Assembly: GCA_902797435.1 (NCBI GenBank)
Contig: CADBSV010000006.1
Location: 1 to 46,635 of the forward strand
Direction of reading: 5' to 3'
From: an uncultured Bacteroidia bacterium
Lineage (GTDB): Bacteria > Bacteroidota > Bacteroidia > Bacteroidales > UBA932
Length of the DNA: 46,635 nucleotides
Made by a program: the position numbers and the translations under genes. Numbering within the stretch: the stretch's first letter is position 1; the number at the start of each line of letters is the position of its first letter. Positions 28,314 through 37,915 of this stretch are shown here, piece after piece. The notes beneath the pieces were generated by a model. That model was not told where the DNA came from. It did no database searches and saw only the letters and a list, made by a program, of their open reading frames with translations.

Positions 28314-30287
28314 ATGAAAAGGGCTTTTTCTCTTCTTGCTGCCGCTCTGGCGTGCATTCCCTGCATAGCCCAGAAGGCTCCGGTAAACGGTACTCCGCTT
28401 ATGGCCGGAGGAGCCGAGGGGCTGTCTCCATGGTCTACGGGCATGGTTTATACGCATCGTCCGATAGGCTATGCATTCCTTTCCGACAGGGATATGCCCG
28501 ACATATTCCTGTCTTCTCCCAACGGGATTCCGGCTGATACCGGTCTGTGGCATTGCCTGCCCGACGGGATCACCAAGGACGGCGCTCCCGTTTACAGCAA
28601 GGCAGAAAGGATTGACAATCCGTGGGACGGAACCCGCAAGTATCCTTCCCGCGTAAAGATATTCCAGGACGGCAAAGACGTTTGGATGATTGCGCTGGCA
28701 ACCACCAGGGAACTCAGCGTGGCGCGCTGGAACGGAAGCGAGTTCGTGCCTTATTGCACCAGCCCGGTTACCGGGATAAGCCATGTGCAGGATATAGATT
28801 TCATCCGCAGGGACAAACGTACCTTCGAGATGGTGATGCTTTGCAACGACGGGGCTGAGTACCGTCCCAAGGAGGACCCGAAGGCGACAAAGCTTTCATA
28901 TTATGACGGCGCCGGCATATACCGGGGCGAACTTCCTAAAGGAAGGCTCTCGCGCCTTGAATTCGACAACGACTGGAACCAGGCCGGCAGAGTGGTGGAA
29001 ATCACCTCCTGGATAGTGCAGGGGCCCACACGCGTGGCCTGTGTGCGCGCTTCCGACGGAAGCCTTGATGGTTATGTGATCGGGTCGAATCTCGGCGCGC
29101 TCAAGTTCATTCCGTACATGAAGAAGATTCCTTCAGGAGGCCTGAAGGCAACGCCTCTTCTGAAAGAAGACGGCACTGTGCGCGACCACGGAGCCTATTC
29201 CAACCAACTTTCCTCGTATCCCGATTCCAAAGGCGGCCGGACCAGTCTCCTTATCGGAGGCGAATGTGCCCCCAGAGTCTATCCGCTGCTGTCGGCGGAC
29301 GGCCCGGTTTATGGCGACTACAAGTATGTATGGAGAAGGAACGCCCCCGTTTTCGGAGGTTCGCTTACAGTCCCTAACGTGGTGGACTGGGACGGCGACG
29401 GAGCGCTTGACATAGTGGCCGGAAATTCCGAGGGGAGGCTCCTTTTCTTCAAGAACAACGGAAGTGACGCCGTGCCCGATTTCGCTCCTTCCGTGGAACT
29501 GGAGTCGGACGGCGAGCCTATCCGTTTCCTGCCCGGGTACAATATAGTCCAGGGGCCTTTCGAGGGCGGATGGGGATATCTTTGCCCCACTGTGTTCGAC
29601 TGGAACGGAGACGGCCTTCCGGATGTCATCGTGTCGGGGTCGAGAGCCAAGTATGAGCTTCTGCTCAACGAGGGGACCCGCACGCAGCCGCGTCTTGGCA
29701 AGCCCAGGACCCTGCGCTACGACGGCATGGAACTCCACGGCACATGGCGGGTGCGCCCTGCGATTACCCTTATCGACGGGTTTCCACATATCCTGATAAT
29801 GGACGACAAGAATGCCCTCCATCTGTACAGGCGCCTTGATGATATCCATGTGGAAGATGCCGGACTCCTGCTCCTCTCAGACGGACGCCAGATTACCGGA
29901 CACAATGCCGCCGGGGAAGGAATGGGACAGAAGGGGCGCGGGAAACTGCGTTTCTACGACTGGGACGGCGACGGGGACATGGACCTTTTCGTGGGGTCCG
30001 TGAAACGTTCGAGCTACCCCTCACCGGAAGACGGCCTGCCCTACAGGCGCTTCAAGAAAAAGCTTGTGGATATGCAGGTGATGTACTTCGAGAACGTGGG
30101 CGGCTGGCGCTTCGCCGAGCCCAGGCAGCTGCAGATAGACGGCCAGTCCTTCTACCTCGGCGCCCATTCCAACGCTCCCGAACCATGCATGCTCGGCGAC
30201 ACCTCCCATGGCCCCAACCTTGTGGTAGGCTGCGAGAGCGGCAAATATTTCTTCTTCGAACACTCTCATATAAACTATGTCGAATAA
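28314..30287 (+). CDS. Exported VCBS/FG-GAP beta-propeller protein, candidate glycan-active enzyme
   Basis: The protein is 657 residues and starts 1 nt after the SGNH esterase. It has an SPI-type signal peptide ending CIAQ|K near residue 20. Three calcium-type FG-GAP loops are visible: DWDGDG near 355, DWNGDG near 428 and DWDGDG near 548. The strongest conserved block shared with the proteins at 40376 and 42373 is 'VQGPFEGGWGYLCPTVFDW'. Others are 'GNSEGRLLFF', 'ELHGTWRVRPAI' and a C-terminal 'VVGCESGKYFFFE'. FG-GAP propellers occur both in lyase families and in binding proteins. I cannot assign it to a known CAZy family. Its repeated occurrence in the locus argues for a core role. Confidence 0.8.
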   Translation: MKRAFSLLAAALACIPCIAQKAPVNGTPLMAGGAEGLSPWSTGMVYTHRPIGYAFLSDRDMPDIFLSSPNGIPADTGLWHCLPDGITKDGAPVYSKAERIDNPWDGTRKYPSRVKIFQDGKDVWMIALATTRELSVARWNGSEFVPYCTSPVTGISHVQDIDFIRRDKRTFEMVMLCNDGAEYRPKEDPKATKLSYYDGAGIYRGELPKGRLSRLEFDNDWNQAGRVVEITSWIVQGPTRVACVRASDGSLDGYVIGSNLGALKFIPYMKKIPSGGLKATPLLKEDGTVRDHGAYSNQLSSYPDSKGGRTSLLIGGECAPRVYPLLSADGPVYGDYKYVWRRNAPVFGGSLTVPNVVDWDGDGALDIVAGNSEGRLLFFKNNGSDAVPDFAPSVELESDGEPIRFLPGYNIVQGPFEGGWGYLCPTVFDWNGDGLPDVIVSGSRAKYELLLNEGTRTQPRLGKPRTLRYDGMELHGTWRVRPAITLIDGFPHILIMDDKNALHLYRRLDDIHVEDAGLLLLSDGRQITGHNAAGEGMGQKGRGKLRFYDWDGDGDMDLFVGSVKRSSYPSPEDGLPYRRFKKKLVDMQVMYFENVGGWRFAEPRQLQIDGQSFYLGAHSNAPEPCMLGDTSHGPNLVVGCESGKYFFFEHSHINYVE

Positions 30288-31839
30288 ACTGTTAACTATT
30301 GTTCTGGCAACCATTCTTCCGCTGTCATGTTCCGTATTTGACGACTCGGCCCTGAAGGCTGAACTGGACTCGCATGAGCAGCGTCTGGATGCCTTGCAGG
30401 GACGTCTCGGCGAAATCCGTTCCGAGCTCGAAGCCCTGAGGGATTCCGACTGCGTTACCGGAATCGAACCGGTAAAGGAGGAAGAAACCGTAATCGGATT
30501 CACTGTAAGTTTCCGCAGCAGCCCTTCCGTCACTGTCATCCTCCGGGAAGACGGTTCCGAAGGCGTTGTGTCCCTTGAAATCGAAGGAGACAGGGCTGTG
30601 TTTACCCTGTCGGACGGAACCTGTGTAGAGATACCTTATGCGGCCGCTCCCGTTATTTCGCTTGCAAAGGAAACCGTGTATGTGCCGGTATCCGGATATT
30701 TTGACGTAGCCTATTCCATCGACGGCGGGGATTCCGGGAACAAAGTGGAAGCTGTTGCAGGCGGGCTTTGGAGGAGCGAAGTGTCCCCTTCGGGTGCCTT
30801 TGCAGGAAAGGTGAGGATATATGCTCCCGAATCGGCCTCCGCTGCCGGGCTTCTGCTGATGGTGACCGATTCCGCGGGCCGTTCTTCCTATGCCTCGTTG
30901 AAAATCGCTCCTATGAGCACCGAGGTGTCGGCAGACAACCGTTATAGCATGACCATCTACCGGCAGGCCGACGGAAGCTGGGCTCTGGGGGCGCTGCAGT
31001 ATGCAGTGCTTGAGGGCGCTGAGCCCGAAGGCCTTTACGAGCCTTACGACGCCCCGCCTCTGGTAGGCTCGTCTTCGATTGCCGATGTAGAGTACGAAGA
31101 GGTTGTGTATAAGTCGTATGCCGACCGCGACCTTCACATGAATATATGTCCTGCCGTGGGAGCGACTGAACCTGTTCCGGTGGTATTCTTCACCCACGGA
31201 GGAGGCTGGAGGGCAGGAGACCACAACTCCCTGCTCAAGGTGGCCAGATACATGGCCAAGTATTCCGGTTTTGCCGCTGTGAGCGTGCAGTATTCGCTTG
31301 TAGGACAGACCGATACCTTTATCGAAACCTCGGTGCAGGATATCCGCGACGCCCTCACATGGCTCGGTGCACATGCCGAAGAATACAATCTCGACATGTC
31401 GAGGGTGGCTTTCGTAGGCAATTCCGCAGGCGGCCATCTTTCGGCAGTGCTGGCCATGACCTGGCCGGCGGCAAAGGTTCTCGTGGGCTGGGCGGGAGTA
31501 TATGACTTACGGCAGCATATCGAAGATGGCGGAGCCTCCATAAACAGCCAGCAGAAATATTTCCATAAGGGAGATGACGAAACCATAGCCGGGTATTCCC
31601 CGATTATGCTCATCCCCAAGGCTTCCGAAAGGAATGTGGCCTGCATGCTGATGCACGGAACGGCCGACAACCAGGTGTTCTTCAAACAGGCCCCTATTTT
31701 CTCGGCCGCCCTGTCCGCTGCAGGACAGAAGGTGCAGGAAGAGTTCTATCCTTATTACTCGCACGGTCTTGTCGGCAGTTCCGACAAAAATGCCGAATGT
31801 CTGGCAAAAACCCTTAACTTTATAAAGGAAAACTTATGA
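30277..31839 (+). CDS. DUF4988-BACON-like-esterase fusion lipoprotein
   Basis: This 520-residue protein overlaps the previous gene by 11 nt. SPII lipobox LPLSC gives Cys18. A short coiled coil (about 22-52) with heptads and a 'DCVTGIEPV' motif resembles DUF4988. An Ig/BACON-like beta module covers about 120-215. The catalytic part repeats the esterase architecture: 'NRYSM', 'EPEGLYEPY', oxyanion HGGGW (307-311), GNSAG with Ser383, Asp464 and His496 in 'YYSHGL'. It is a third copy of the BD-FAE-like esterase with a different N-terminal delivery module. It is expected on the cell surface or outer membrane as a polysaccharide de-acylating enzyme. Confidence 0.85.
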   Translation: MSNKLLTIVLATILPLSCSVFDDSALKAELDSHEQRLDALQGRLGEIRSELEALRDSDCVTGIEPVKEEETVIGFTVSFRSSPSVTVILREDGSEGVVSLEIEGDRAVFTLSDGTCVEIPYAAAPVISLAKETVYVPVSGYFDVAYSIDGGDSGNKVEAVAGGLWRSEVSPSGAFAGKVRIYAPESASAAGLLLMVTDSAGRSSYASLKIAPMSTEVSADNRYSMTIYRQADGSWALGALQYAVLEGAEPEGLYEPYDAPPLVGSSSIADVEYEEVVYKSYADRDLHMNICPAVGATEPVPVVFFTHGGGWRAGDHNSLLKVARYMAKYSGFAAVSVQYSLVGQTDTFIETSVQDIRDALTWLGAHAEEYNLDMSRVAFVGNSAGGHLSAVLAMTWPAAKVLVGWAGVYDLRQHIEDGGASINSQQKYFHKGDDETIAGYSPIMLIPKASERNVACMLMHGTADNQVFFKQAPIFSAALSAAGQKVQEEFYPYYSHGLVGSSDKNAECLAKTLNFIKENL

Positions 31840-33227
31840 AAAAGATACTGACGATACTTGCAATGTCCGCACTGCTCTTCAGTTGCGGAGGATACGACGA
31901 CAGCGCCATCCGCGAGGAACTCGACTCCCAGGATGCCAGGATAGAATCCATGGCAAGGGAAATTGCCGAGCTCCGGGGGATTCTCGACGCCGTCAAGGCA
32001 GGAGACTACGTTACCGGAGTTGAGGAACTATCTTTCGAAGGCGTCACCACCGGAATAAAGGTGCTCTTCAGAAACAGTCCGGCAGTCACCATAATGTTTT
32101 CCTTCTCCGGCAGCGCCGGCTCGGTGGTGAATGCCGAACTGAAAGACGGCTCTCTCATCTTCACCCTCGGATCGGGAGAGACCCTTAGCATCCCGGTGTT
32201 CAGCGCCCCGGTGCTCAGCCTTGAAAGGGACAGCGTCCTGTTGTTCCCGGGAAAGACGGCCACAGTGGCATACGCCATCAGCGGAGGTGACTCCGACAAC
32301 TCGGTAAGTCTTTTTGTAGAAGGCCTTTGGGCGGCTGGCGTTTCAGAAGACGGCATTTCCCTTACGGCTCCTTCTCCCTGCACACCGGCAAAGATTGTCG
32401 TCGTTGCCACCTCGGGGGCAGGGCTTTCTTCTTTCGCCACGATAGTTTGTTCGGAGGCACGGCTCACCGCAACCAAGGCGTCGTGGCAGGTAAATTCCGA
32501 TTCCGGGACCCTCGAAGTGCCGGTAAGCACCAACCTCGCATCCTTTGAAGTGGAGGTTGAAGAAGGGGCGCTCTGGCTACGGAAGGAAGCGGTTACGGCG
32601 GAGGGTATCACCCTCGTCTATGATGCCAATGAAGGAGATGCCCGTTCCGCGACAGTGACACTGAGGGATGAAGAATCCCTGGCGGAGTTTGCATTTACGG
32701 TCTCCCAGGAAGAGGGCGGCGCCTTCATCTGGAAACCGGTATCGAAGGCGGATTCTGTAACCGAGGGCGTGTGCATAGTGTCTTTCCTGCGGAAGGGCGA
32801 CTCCAAACAGTTCTTCCTCTGCGGTTCTGCTTCGCTTACCCGCAACCCCGCGCTGGTTGAGGCTGCGGGAGCCGGCGTCACCTTCGACGAATCCGACATT
32901 ACTGCCGTAAATCCCGATTATACCTGGAAGATATCCGCTTCGGGCGACTATTGGACGCTTGAAGGAAATGGAGGGCTTTACCTTATCGCCTGTGATAAAT
33001 TCCAGGGCGTGGCAGTCCTTTCCGACCTCAAAGGCTACTATCAGTCAACCAACACCTATACCCGCAGCTGGTCCTTCACAGATGATGCCGAGTATGGCAT
33101 GCAGATGAAGGTTCCCGAATCGGCGGGGAGGCAGCTTATGATAGGCGATACGGGGACGGCCTGGAACATGACCCCGACCGCAGAGCGCAACGGCGGGATA
33201 ATACTTTATTACAAAACCCGCCAGTAG
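31836..33227 (+). CDS. DUF4988-BACON surface lipoprotein with C-terminal beta domain, probable glycan-binding protein
   Basis: This 463-residue protein starts in an ATGA overlap. SPII lipobox LLFSC gives Cys17. The N-terminus (about 20-130) closely parallels that of the preceding esterase: 'YDDSAIREELDSQ', 'GDYVTGVEEL', a coiled coil, then a beta region. A BACON-type domain follows (about 210-295), ending with the typical 'FTVSQEEGG'. The C-terminal domain (about 297-463) matches the C-terminus of the fimbrillin protein at 38958, sharing 'W-K-x-[IV]-[AS]', a 'TRNP'-type turn, 'ACDKFQGVAVLSD' and 'KGYYQS'. No catalytic motif is visible, so a glycan-binding role is likely. Confidence 0.78.
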   Translation: MKKILTILAMSALLFSCGGYDDSAIREELDSQDARIESMAREIAELRGILDAVKAGDYVTGVEELSFEGVTTGIKVLFRNSPAVTIMFSFSGSAGSVVNAELKDGSLIFTLGSGETLSIPVFSAPVLSLERDSVLLFPGKTATVAYAISGGDSDNSVSLFVEGLWAAGVSEDGISLTAPSPCTPAKIVVVATSGAGLSSFATIVCSEARLTATKASWQVNSDSGTLEVPVSTNLASFEVEVEEGALWLRKEAVTAEGITLVYDANEGDARSATVTLRDEESLAEFAFTVSQEEGGAFIWKPVSKADSVTEGVCIVSFLRKGDSKQFFLCGSASLTRNPALVEAAGAGVTFDESDITAVNPDYTWKISASGDYWTLEGNGGLYLIACDKFQGVAVLSDLKGYYQSTNTYTRSWSFTDDAEYGMQMKVPESAGRQLMIGDTGTAWNMTPTAERNGGIILYYKTRQ

Positions 33228-36200
33228 ATGTACAAACGTTTCTTGACAATACTGCTTGTCCTTTGCATGGAAGTGCCGCATCTGCTGGCCCAGGGCGGCA
33301 GGTACGACCTTCGCGGACAGGTTCTTTCGGAAAATGGGGAAACCCTCATCGGGGCCACCGTCATAAGGCATGGAGCCGAAAGGACGGGTACGCTTACCGG
33401 TGACAAGGGGTATTTTACCCTTAATGTCGCCCCGGGAGATACCATAACTGTTTCGATGCTCTCGTACGAAAGCGTCACGGTGCCAGTCGGCGGCCGTCGT
33501 TCCCTTGTCGTGAGGCTCGCCGAAAGTGCCGAATTCCTCGAAAGCGTGGTGGTCGTGGGATATGGCGAACAGAGCGTTAAGGACGTTACCGGTGCCATTG
33601 CAGCCGTTGACGTGGGTTCGCTGCAGCAGGTTCCCGTAACCGATATCGGCCAGGCTCTGCAGGGGAGGGTGGCCGGAGTGGTGATGAGTTCCGCGGACGG
33701 CCAGCCAGGAGAAGACCTCGGCATCCTCATAAGGGGAGCCAATTCCGTCACCCAGGAGAATACGCCTCTCTATGTGATAGACGGTTTCCCCACCGAGAGT
33801 TTCTCCCCGTCTCAGCTCAACCCCGATGACATCAAGTCCATTTCGATATTGAAGGACGCCTCGGCCGGAGCCATCTACGGCGCAAGGGGAGCCAACGGAG
33901 TGGTTATCATCGAAACCAAGACCGGAGCCGGCGAGTCGTCGGTTACCTATAACGGCAGCGTAGGACTGCAGCAGGTGTCGAACTATCTGGAAATGATGGA
34001 TCCGTACGAGTTCGTGCGCTATCTGGACGACATGGGAATGGGAGCGCAGTATCTGTCCGAGGCAGGAAAGACGCTTGATGATTACCGCGGGGTGGCGGGA
34101 CGCAACTGGCAGAAAGAAATGCTCCATACGGCCCTTGTTCACAAACATTCCGTTGGAGTTACCGGAGGCGGCTCGCGCACGCGCTATACCGCGTCCCTTT
34201 CCTATGCAAACCAGGACGGCGTAGTGAGGGGTAGCGGCTTCGAACGGTATCAGGGCCGCATAAAGGTGGAACAGGATATTTTCGAGAAGCTGACCTTCAG
34301 GTCAAACGCCAATTATTCGCGCTCCACATCCACGGGAGCGGTCACCTCCGAGGAGGGCGGCAGCTCGGGCGCGTGGCAGAGCTATCTCATGTACAGGCTC
34401 TGGAGCTACAGTCCCATAGGCTTCGGCGAGGTGGACGAAGAGGAAGACACCGCAGTTGACATCACCCGGCTGAATCCCGTGATTTCGGCCGACAATACCT
34501 ACCGTAACGTAGGGGTGTCGTATTTCTACGGAAACGCCTCCCTCGTGTGGAAACCCACTTCCGACCTCAAGATTACAGAGATGTTCGGTTACACCTCGCA
34601 GGCCACCGACACCAAGATATTCAACAACTCCCTCACATGGTCGGGATTCAAGACCCGTTTCAACAACAACGGCGTAAACGGGTCCTATCAGAACGACAGG
34701 CGCGAAGAGTGGGTTAATGAACTCACGGCCAACTACAAGCACAAATACACCAAGCGCACGGTGCTCAGCGCCACGGGGTCTTTCTCCATGTCGAGCCTGA
34801 GCCGGAGCCGCTACGGGTACAGTTCGCGCCTCATTCCCGACCAAGACCTGGGCATTTCCGGGCTCGAAACGGGAACTCCCAACAAGCTGCGTTCCACCGA
34901 AAACGCCAGCGCCATGATGTCGGCCCTGGGAAGGGTGAATTTCTCGTGGGAGGCAAAATATCTTGTTACCGCTTCGCTCCGCGCCGACGGTTCTTCCAAA
35001 TTCCCGAAAGGCAGGCGCTGGGGGCTCTTCCCCTCCGCTGCGCTTGCATGGCGCATTGTCAACGAGCAGTTCATGAGTTCGCTAAAGACCGTATCGGACG
35101 CAAAACTGAGGCTGAGCTGGGGCATTACGGGCAACAACAGGATTGGCGACAATACATGGTACACCACCATCGATTATGTCGATCATTATCCCCACGGCAC
35201 CCAGACGCCCTCGCCGGCGGCGGGCATAACCGGATATTCCAACAGCGCCCTCACATGGGAGAAGACGGAGCAGCTTGATGCCGGGCTCGACCTTGCATTC
35301 TTCGGAGGAAGGCTTTCCCTTACCTTCGATGCCTACGACAAGACTACCCGTGACCTTCTTCTGAGCGCCTATGTGCCCTATACCACCGGAGTCGGTGCCG
35401 CAACCCTCAACGTGGGGTCTGTGAGGAACCGCGGCGTGGAACTCTCCATAGGGGCGGTGCCTGTGAAGACCCGCGATTTCGAATGGACGGCCGATTTCAA
35501 CATCTCGTTCAACGACAACCGCGTGCTCGCCCTCGCCGACGGGCAGGATTCCTTCACCACCGCTGTTCCCTGGACCGGAGACTTTTCTGGCACTCCGCTG
35601 TACATCACCCGCGTGGGCGGCCCGCTCACTGCATTCTACGGCCTTGTCTGGGACGGGGTCTATACAATGGACGACTTCAGCTCCGATTCCATGGGGAACC
35701 TCGTGCTCAAGGGCAGCGTTCCCGACAACGGCTCGGTGCGCACCCAGATACAGCCCGGAGACATAAAGTATTCCGACCTGAACGGCGACGGCACCATCAC
35801 CTTGGATGACTGCTGCGTCATAGGAAACGCGATGCCTGTGCATACCGGCGGATTCAATAACGATTTCCGCTGGAAGCGATTTACACTCAACGTTTTTCTC
35901 CAGTGGAGCGCGGGGCAGGACATCTTCAATGCGAACCGCATCGCACTCGAGGGTAACTTTGCCGGCAGGGGAGTCAACCAGCTTGCCTCCTATTCCGACC
36001 GCTGGACCCCCGACAACCAGGATTCCAGGATGTTCAGGGCCGGAGGTTACGGGCCCCGGGGATTCTATTCCACTCGAACGCTCGAGGACGGCAGTTATCT
36101 GCGCGTGAAGAACATCATGCTCAGTTACGACTTCGGGCGGACTGCATTCAGGCATGTGAAGTCACTTCAGCTGGCGCTCTCCTGCCAGAATGCCTTCACC

Positions 36201-36326
36201 TTCACTTCTTATTCCGGAATGGATCCGGAGGTCTCCACCCAGGCTTCCGTGCTCACACCCGGATTCGACTATTCGGCATATCCCCGCAACAGGGTATGGA
36301 CTTTCAGTGTAAAGGCTCTCTTTTAA
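33228..36326 (+). CDS. SusC-like TonB-dependent outer-membrane glycan transporter (block C)
   Basis: This 1032-residue protein starts directly after the previous TAG with no spacer. It has an SPI signal peptide ending LLA|Q near residue 21 and a carboxypeptidase-regulatory-like domain (about 26-100). Plug motifs are 'VVVVGYGEQSVKDVTGAI', 'GQALQGRVAGVVM', 'IRGANSV', 'PLYVIDGFPTESF' and 'LKDASAGAIYGARGANG'. The long barrel ends in 'VKALF'. It is more diverged from the block A and B SusCs than they are from each other, for example 'DASAGAIYGARG' against 'DASSTAIYGSRG'. It likely imports a different product (inference). Confidence 0.97.
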   Translation: MYKRFLTILLVLCMEVPHLLAQGGRYDLRGQVLSENGETLIGATVIRHGAERTGTLTGDKGYFTLNVAPGDTITVSMLSYESVTVPVGGRRSLVVRLAESAEFLESVVVVGYGEQSVKDVTGAIAAVDVGSLQQVPVTDIGQALQGRVAGVVMSSADGQPGEDLGILIRGANSVTQENTPLYVIDGFPTESFSPSQLNPDDIKSISILKDASAGAIYGARGANGVVIIETKTGAGESSVTYNGSVGLQQVSNYLEMMDPYEFVRYLDDMGMGAQYLSEAGKTLDDYRGVAGRNWQKEMLHTALVHKHSVGVTGGGSRTRYTASLSYANQDGVVRGSGFERYQGRIKVEQDIFEKLTFRSNANYSRSTSTGAVTSEEGGSSGAWQSYLMYRLWSYSPIGFGEVDEEEDTAVDITRLNPVISADNTYRNVGVSYFYGNASLVWKPTSDLKITEMFGYTSQATDTKIFNNSLTWSGFKTRFNNNGVNGSYQNDRREEWVNELTANYKHKYTKRTVLSATGSFSMSSLSRSRYGYSSRLIPDQDLGISGLETGTPNKLRSTENASAMMSALGRVNFSWEAKYLVTASLRADGSSKFPKGRRWGLFPSAALAWRIVNEQFMSSLKTVSDAKLRLSWGITGNNRIGDNTWYTTIDYVDHYPHGTQTPSPAAGITGYSNSALTWEKTEQLDAGLDLAFFGGRLSLTFDAYDKTTRDLLLSAYVPYTTGVGAATLNVGSVRNRGVELSIGAVPVKTRDFEWTADFNISFNDNRVLALADGQDSFTTAVPWTGDFSGTPLYITRVGGPLTAFYGLVWDGVYTMDDFSSDSMGNLVLKGSVPDNGSVRTQIQPGDIKYSDLNGDGTITLDDCCVIGNAMPVHTGGFNNDFRWKRFTLNVFLQWSAGQDIFNANRIALEGNFAGRGVNQLASYSDRWTPDNQDSRMFRAGGYGPRGFYSTRTLEDGSYLRVKNIMLSYDFGRTAFRHVKSLQLALSCQNAFTFTSYSGMDPEVSTQASVLTPGFDYSAYPRNRVWTFSVKALF

Positions 36327-36337
36327 TTGAAACGGTT

Positions 36338-37915
36338 ATGAAAAAAGCAGCTGAGATAATGTTGATATCGGTCCTTGCCGTTGCTTCTTCGTGCAGTTTC
36401 CTCGACATGGAGGTTAAGAACGTGGCTACGGCGGACAATTATTACCGTTCCATCGACGAACTGGAAGACGCCCTTTCGGGGGTATATGCAACCCTGGCCG
36501 ACAACGCCCTTTACGGAGAATCCATGATGGGCCGCCTGGGGCTGAGCGCCGACATAGGATATGAGTATTACAAGAAAGACGCCGGCACCGTGGGCTACTA
36601 CCAGGCCGGGGTGTCCGATTCCAAGATAGCCTCTTTCTGGAGGGCCTTGTATGCCGGAATAGGCCGGGCCAACATGCTCCTTGCCGGGATAGACAGGGTT
36701 GACGGCGGGGCCGATATCATAGGGCGCCGCGAACAGATACGCGGCGAAGCGCTCTTCCTTCGTGCATATTACTACTATATGCTCGTGAAGCGCTTCGAGT
36801 CCGTGCCCCTTGTGCTGACTCCGGTGGAGGATATCAATTCTTCCGAAAAATATGTCGCCCAGGCCTCTCCAAAGGAGGTTTACCAGAAGATTCTTTCCGA
36901 CCTCGAAACGGCTGCGGGGCTTGTGCCCGCAACATCCGAGGTGGACGGCGGATGGCAGGTATGCCGCACTGCGGTCTGGGGAATGATGGCAAGGGTAGCC
37001 CTTAACATGGCCGGGCAGCCGGTCTGCGAGACGTCCATGTACCAGAAGGCGGCCTCCTGTGCCCGCATGGTCATAGAATCGGGAGAACATGCCCTGAATC
37101 CGGTTTTCGAAGACATCTTCATAGGCCAGTGCCGCAACCTTTACGATGTGAAGGAAGTGCTTTTTGAAGTCAATTTCTGGGGCGACAACACCGGCACCTA
37201 TCAGACCGCCGGAACGGTGGGACGGAACATCGGCATAGCCTCTTCGGAGGAGAGCCCTGTCGGCTACTGCATGGGACTGCTGCGCTGCAATCCGCTCCTG
37301 TGGCATCTGTATGACGCCTCCGATGCGAGGCGCGACTGGACGGTATCGACCTTCCGCTATGCAGCCGACGGCAGCAAGACGGGTGACAGCGAATCGGCCC
37401 CGATAAGCAGGAAGTACTGTGCCAAATGGAGAAGGGAATACGAAGCGTCGGCGTCCAAGAGCACCACCTGCACGGAAATCAATTTCCCCGTGCTCAGGTA
37501 TTCGGATGTGCTGCTGATGTATGCCGAGGCCTATGCCTGGCATCCTGCAGGACTCGACCGCAACCTGGCCCTTGAGTGCCTCAATATGGTGCGCCGCCGC
37601 GGCCATGGGGTGGATGTCTCTTCTCCTTCGGCTTTCGACTGGAGCGGGGACGACGAGGCCCTGAGGCGCGAAATCATGGACGAACGCGCGCGGGAATTCG
37701 CTTTCGAGATGCTCCGCAAAGACGACCTGGTACGCTGGGGAGTCTTCTACGACCGCATGCAGGAGGCGCTTGACAATATAGACGGCAGTTCGTCCTCCTA
37801 TCAGCTGGCTGCGATAGAGGCATATTCTTCCGTGCGCAGGCGCGATGCCGTCTGGCCGATTCCCGCACGCGAAATAAGCGTGAATCCTTTGCTTAAACAA
37901 AATCCAGGTTGGTAA
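36338..37915 (+). CDS. SusD/RagB-like surface glycan-binding lipoprotein (block C)
   Basis: The protein is 525 residues from ATG 36338, 11 nt after susC; the frame is open upstream to 36296 but would add non-signal residues. SPII lipobox VASSC gives Cys19, then 'SFLDME'. SusD features are 'RGEALFLRAYYYYMLVKRFESVPL', given here as RGEALFLRAYYYYM plus KRFESVPL, 'LNMVRRRGHG', 'ERAREFAFEMLRKDDLVRWG' and the C-terminus 'VWPIPAREISVNPLLKQNPGW', given as VWPIPARE plus QNPGW. It would pair with the SusC at 33228. Confidence 0.95.
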   Translation: MKKAAEIMLISVLAVASSCSFLDMEVKNVATADNYYRSIDELEDALSGVYATLADNALYGESMMGRLGLSADIGYEYYKKDAGTVGYYQAGVSDSKIASFWRALYAGIGRANMLLAGIDRVDGGADIIGRREQIRGEALFLRAYYYYMLVKRFESVPLVLTPVEDINSSEKYVAQASPKEVYQKILSDLETAAGLVPATSEVDGGWQVCRTAVWGMMARVALNMAGQPVCETSMYQKAASCARMVIESGEHALNPVFEDIFIGQCRNLYDVKEVLFEVNFWGDNTGTYQTAGTVGRNIGIASSEESPVGYCMGLLRCNPLLWHLYDASDARRDWTVSTFRYAADGSKTGDSESAPISRKYCAKWRREYEASASKSTTCTEINFPVLRYSDVLLMYAEAYAWHPAGLDRNLALECLNMVRRRGHGVDVSSPSAFDWSGDDEALRREIMDERAREFAFEMLRKDDLVRWGVFYDRMQEALDNIDGSSSSYQLAAIEAYSSVRRRDAVWPIPAREISVNPLLKQNPGW

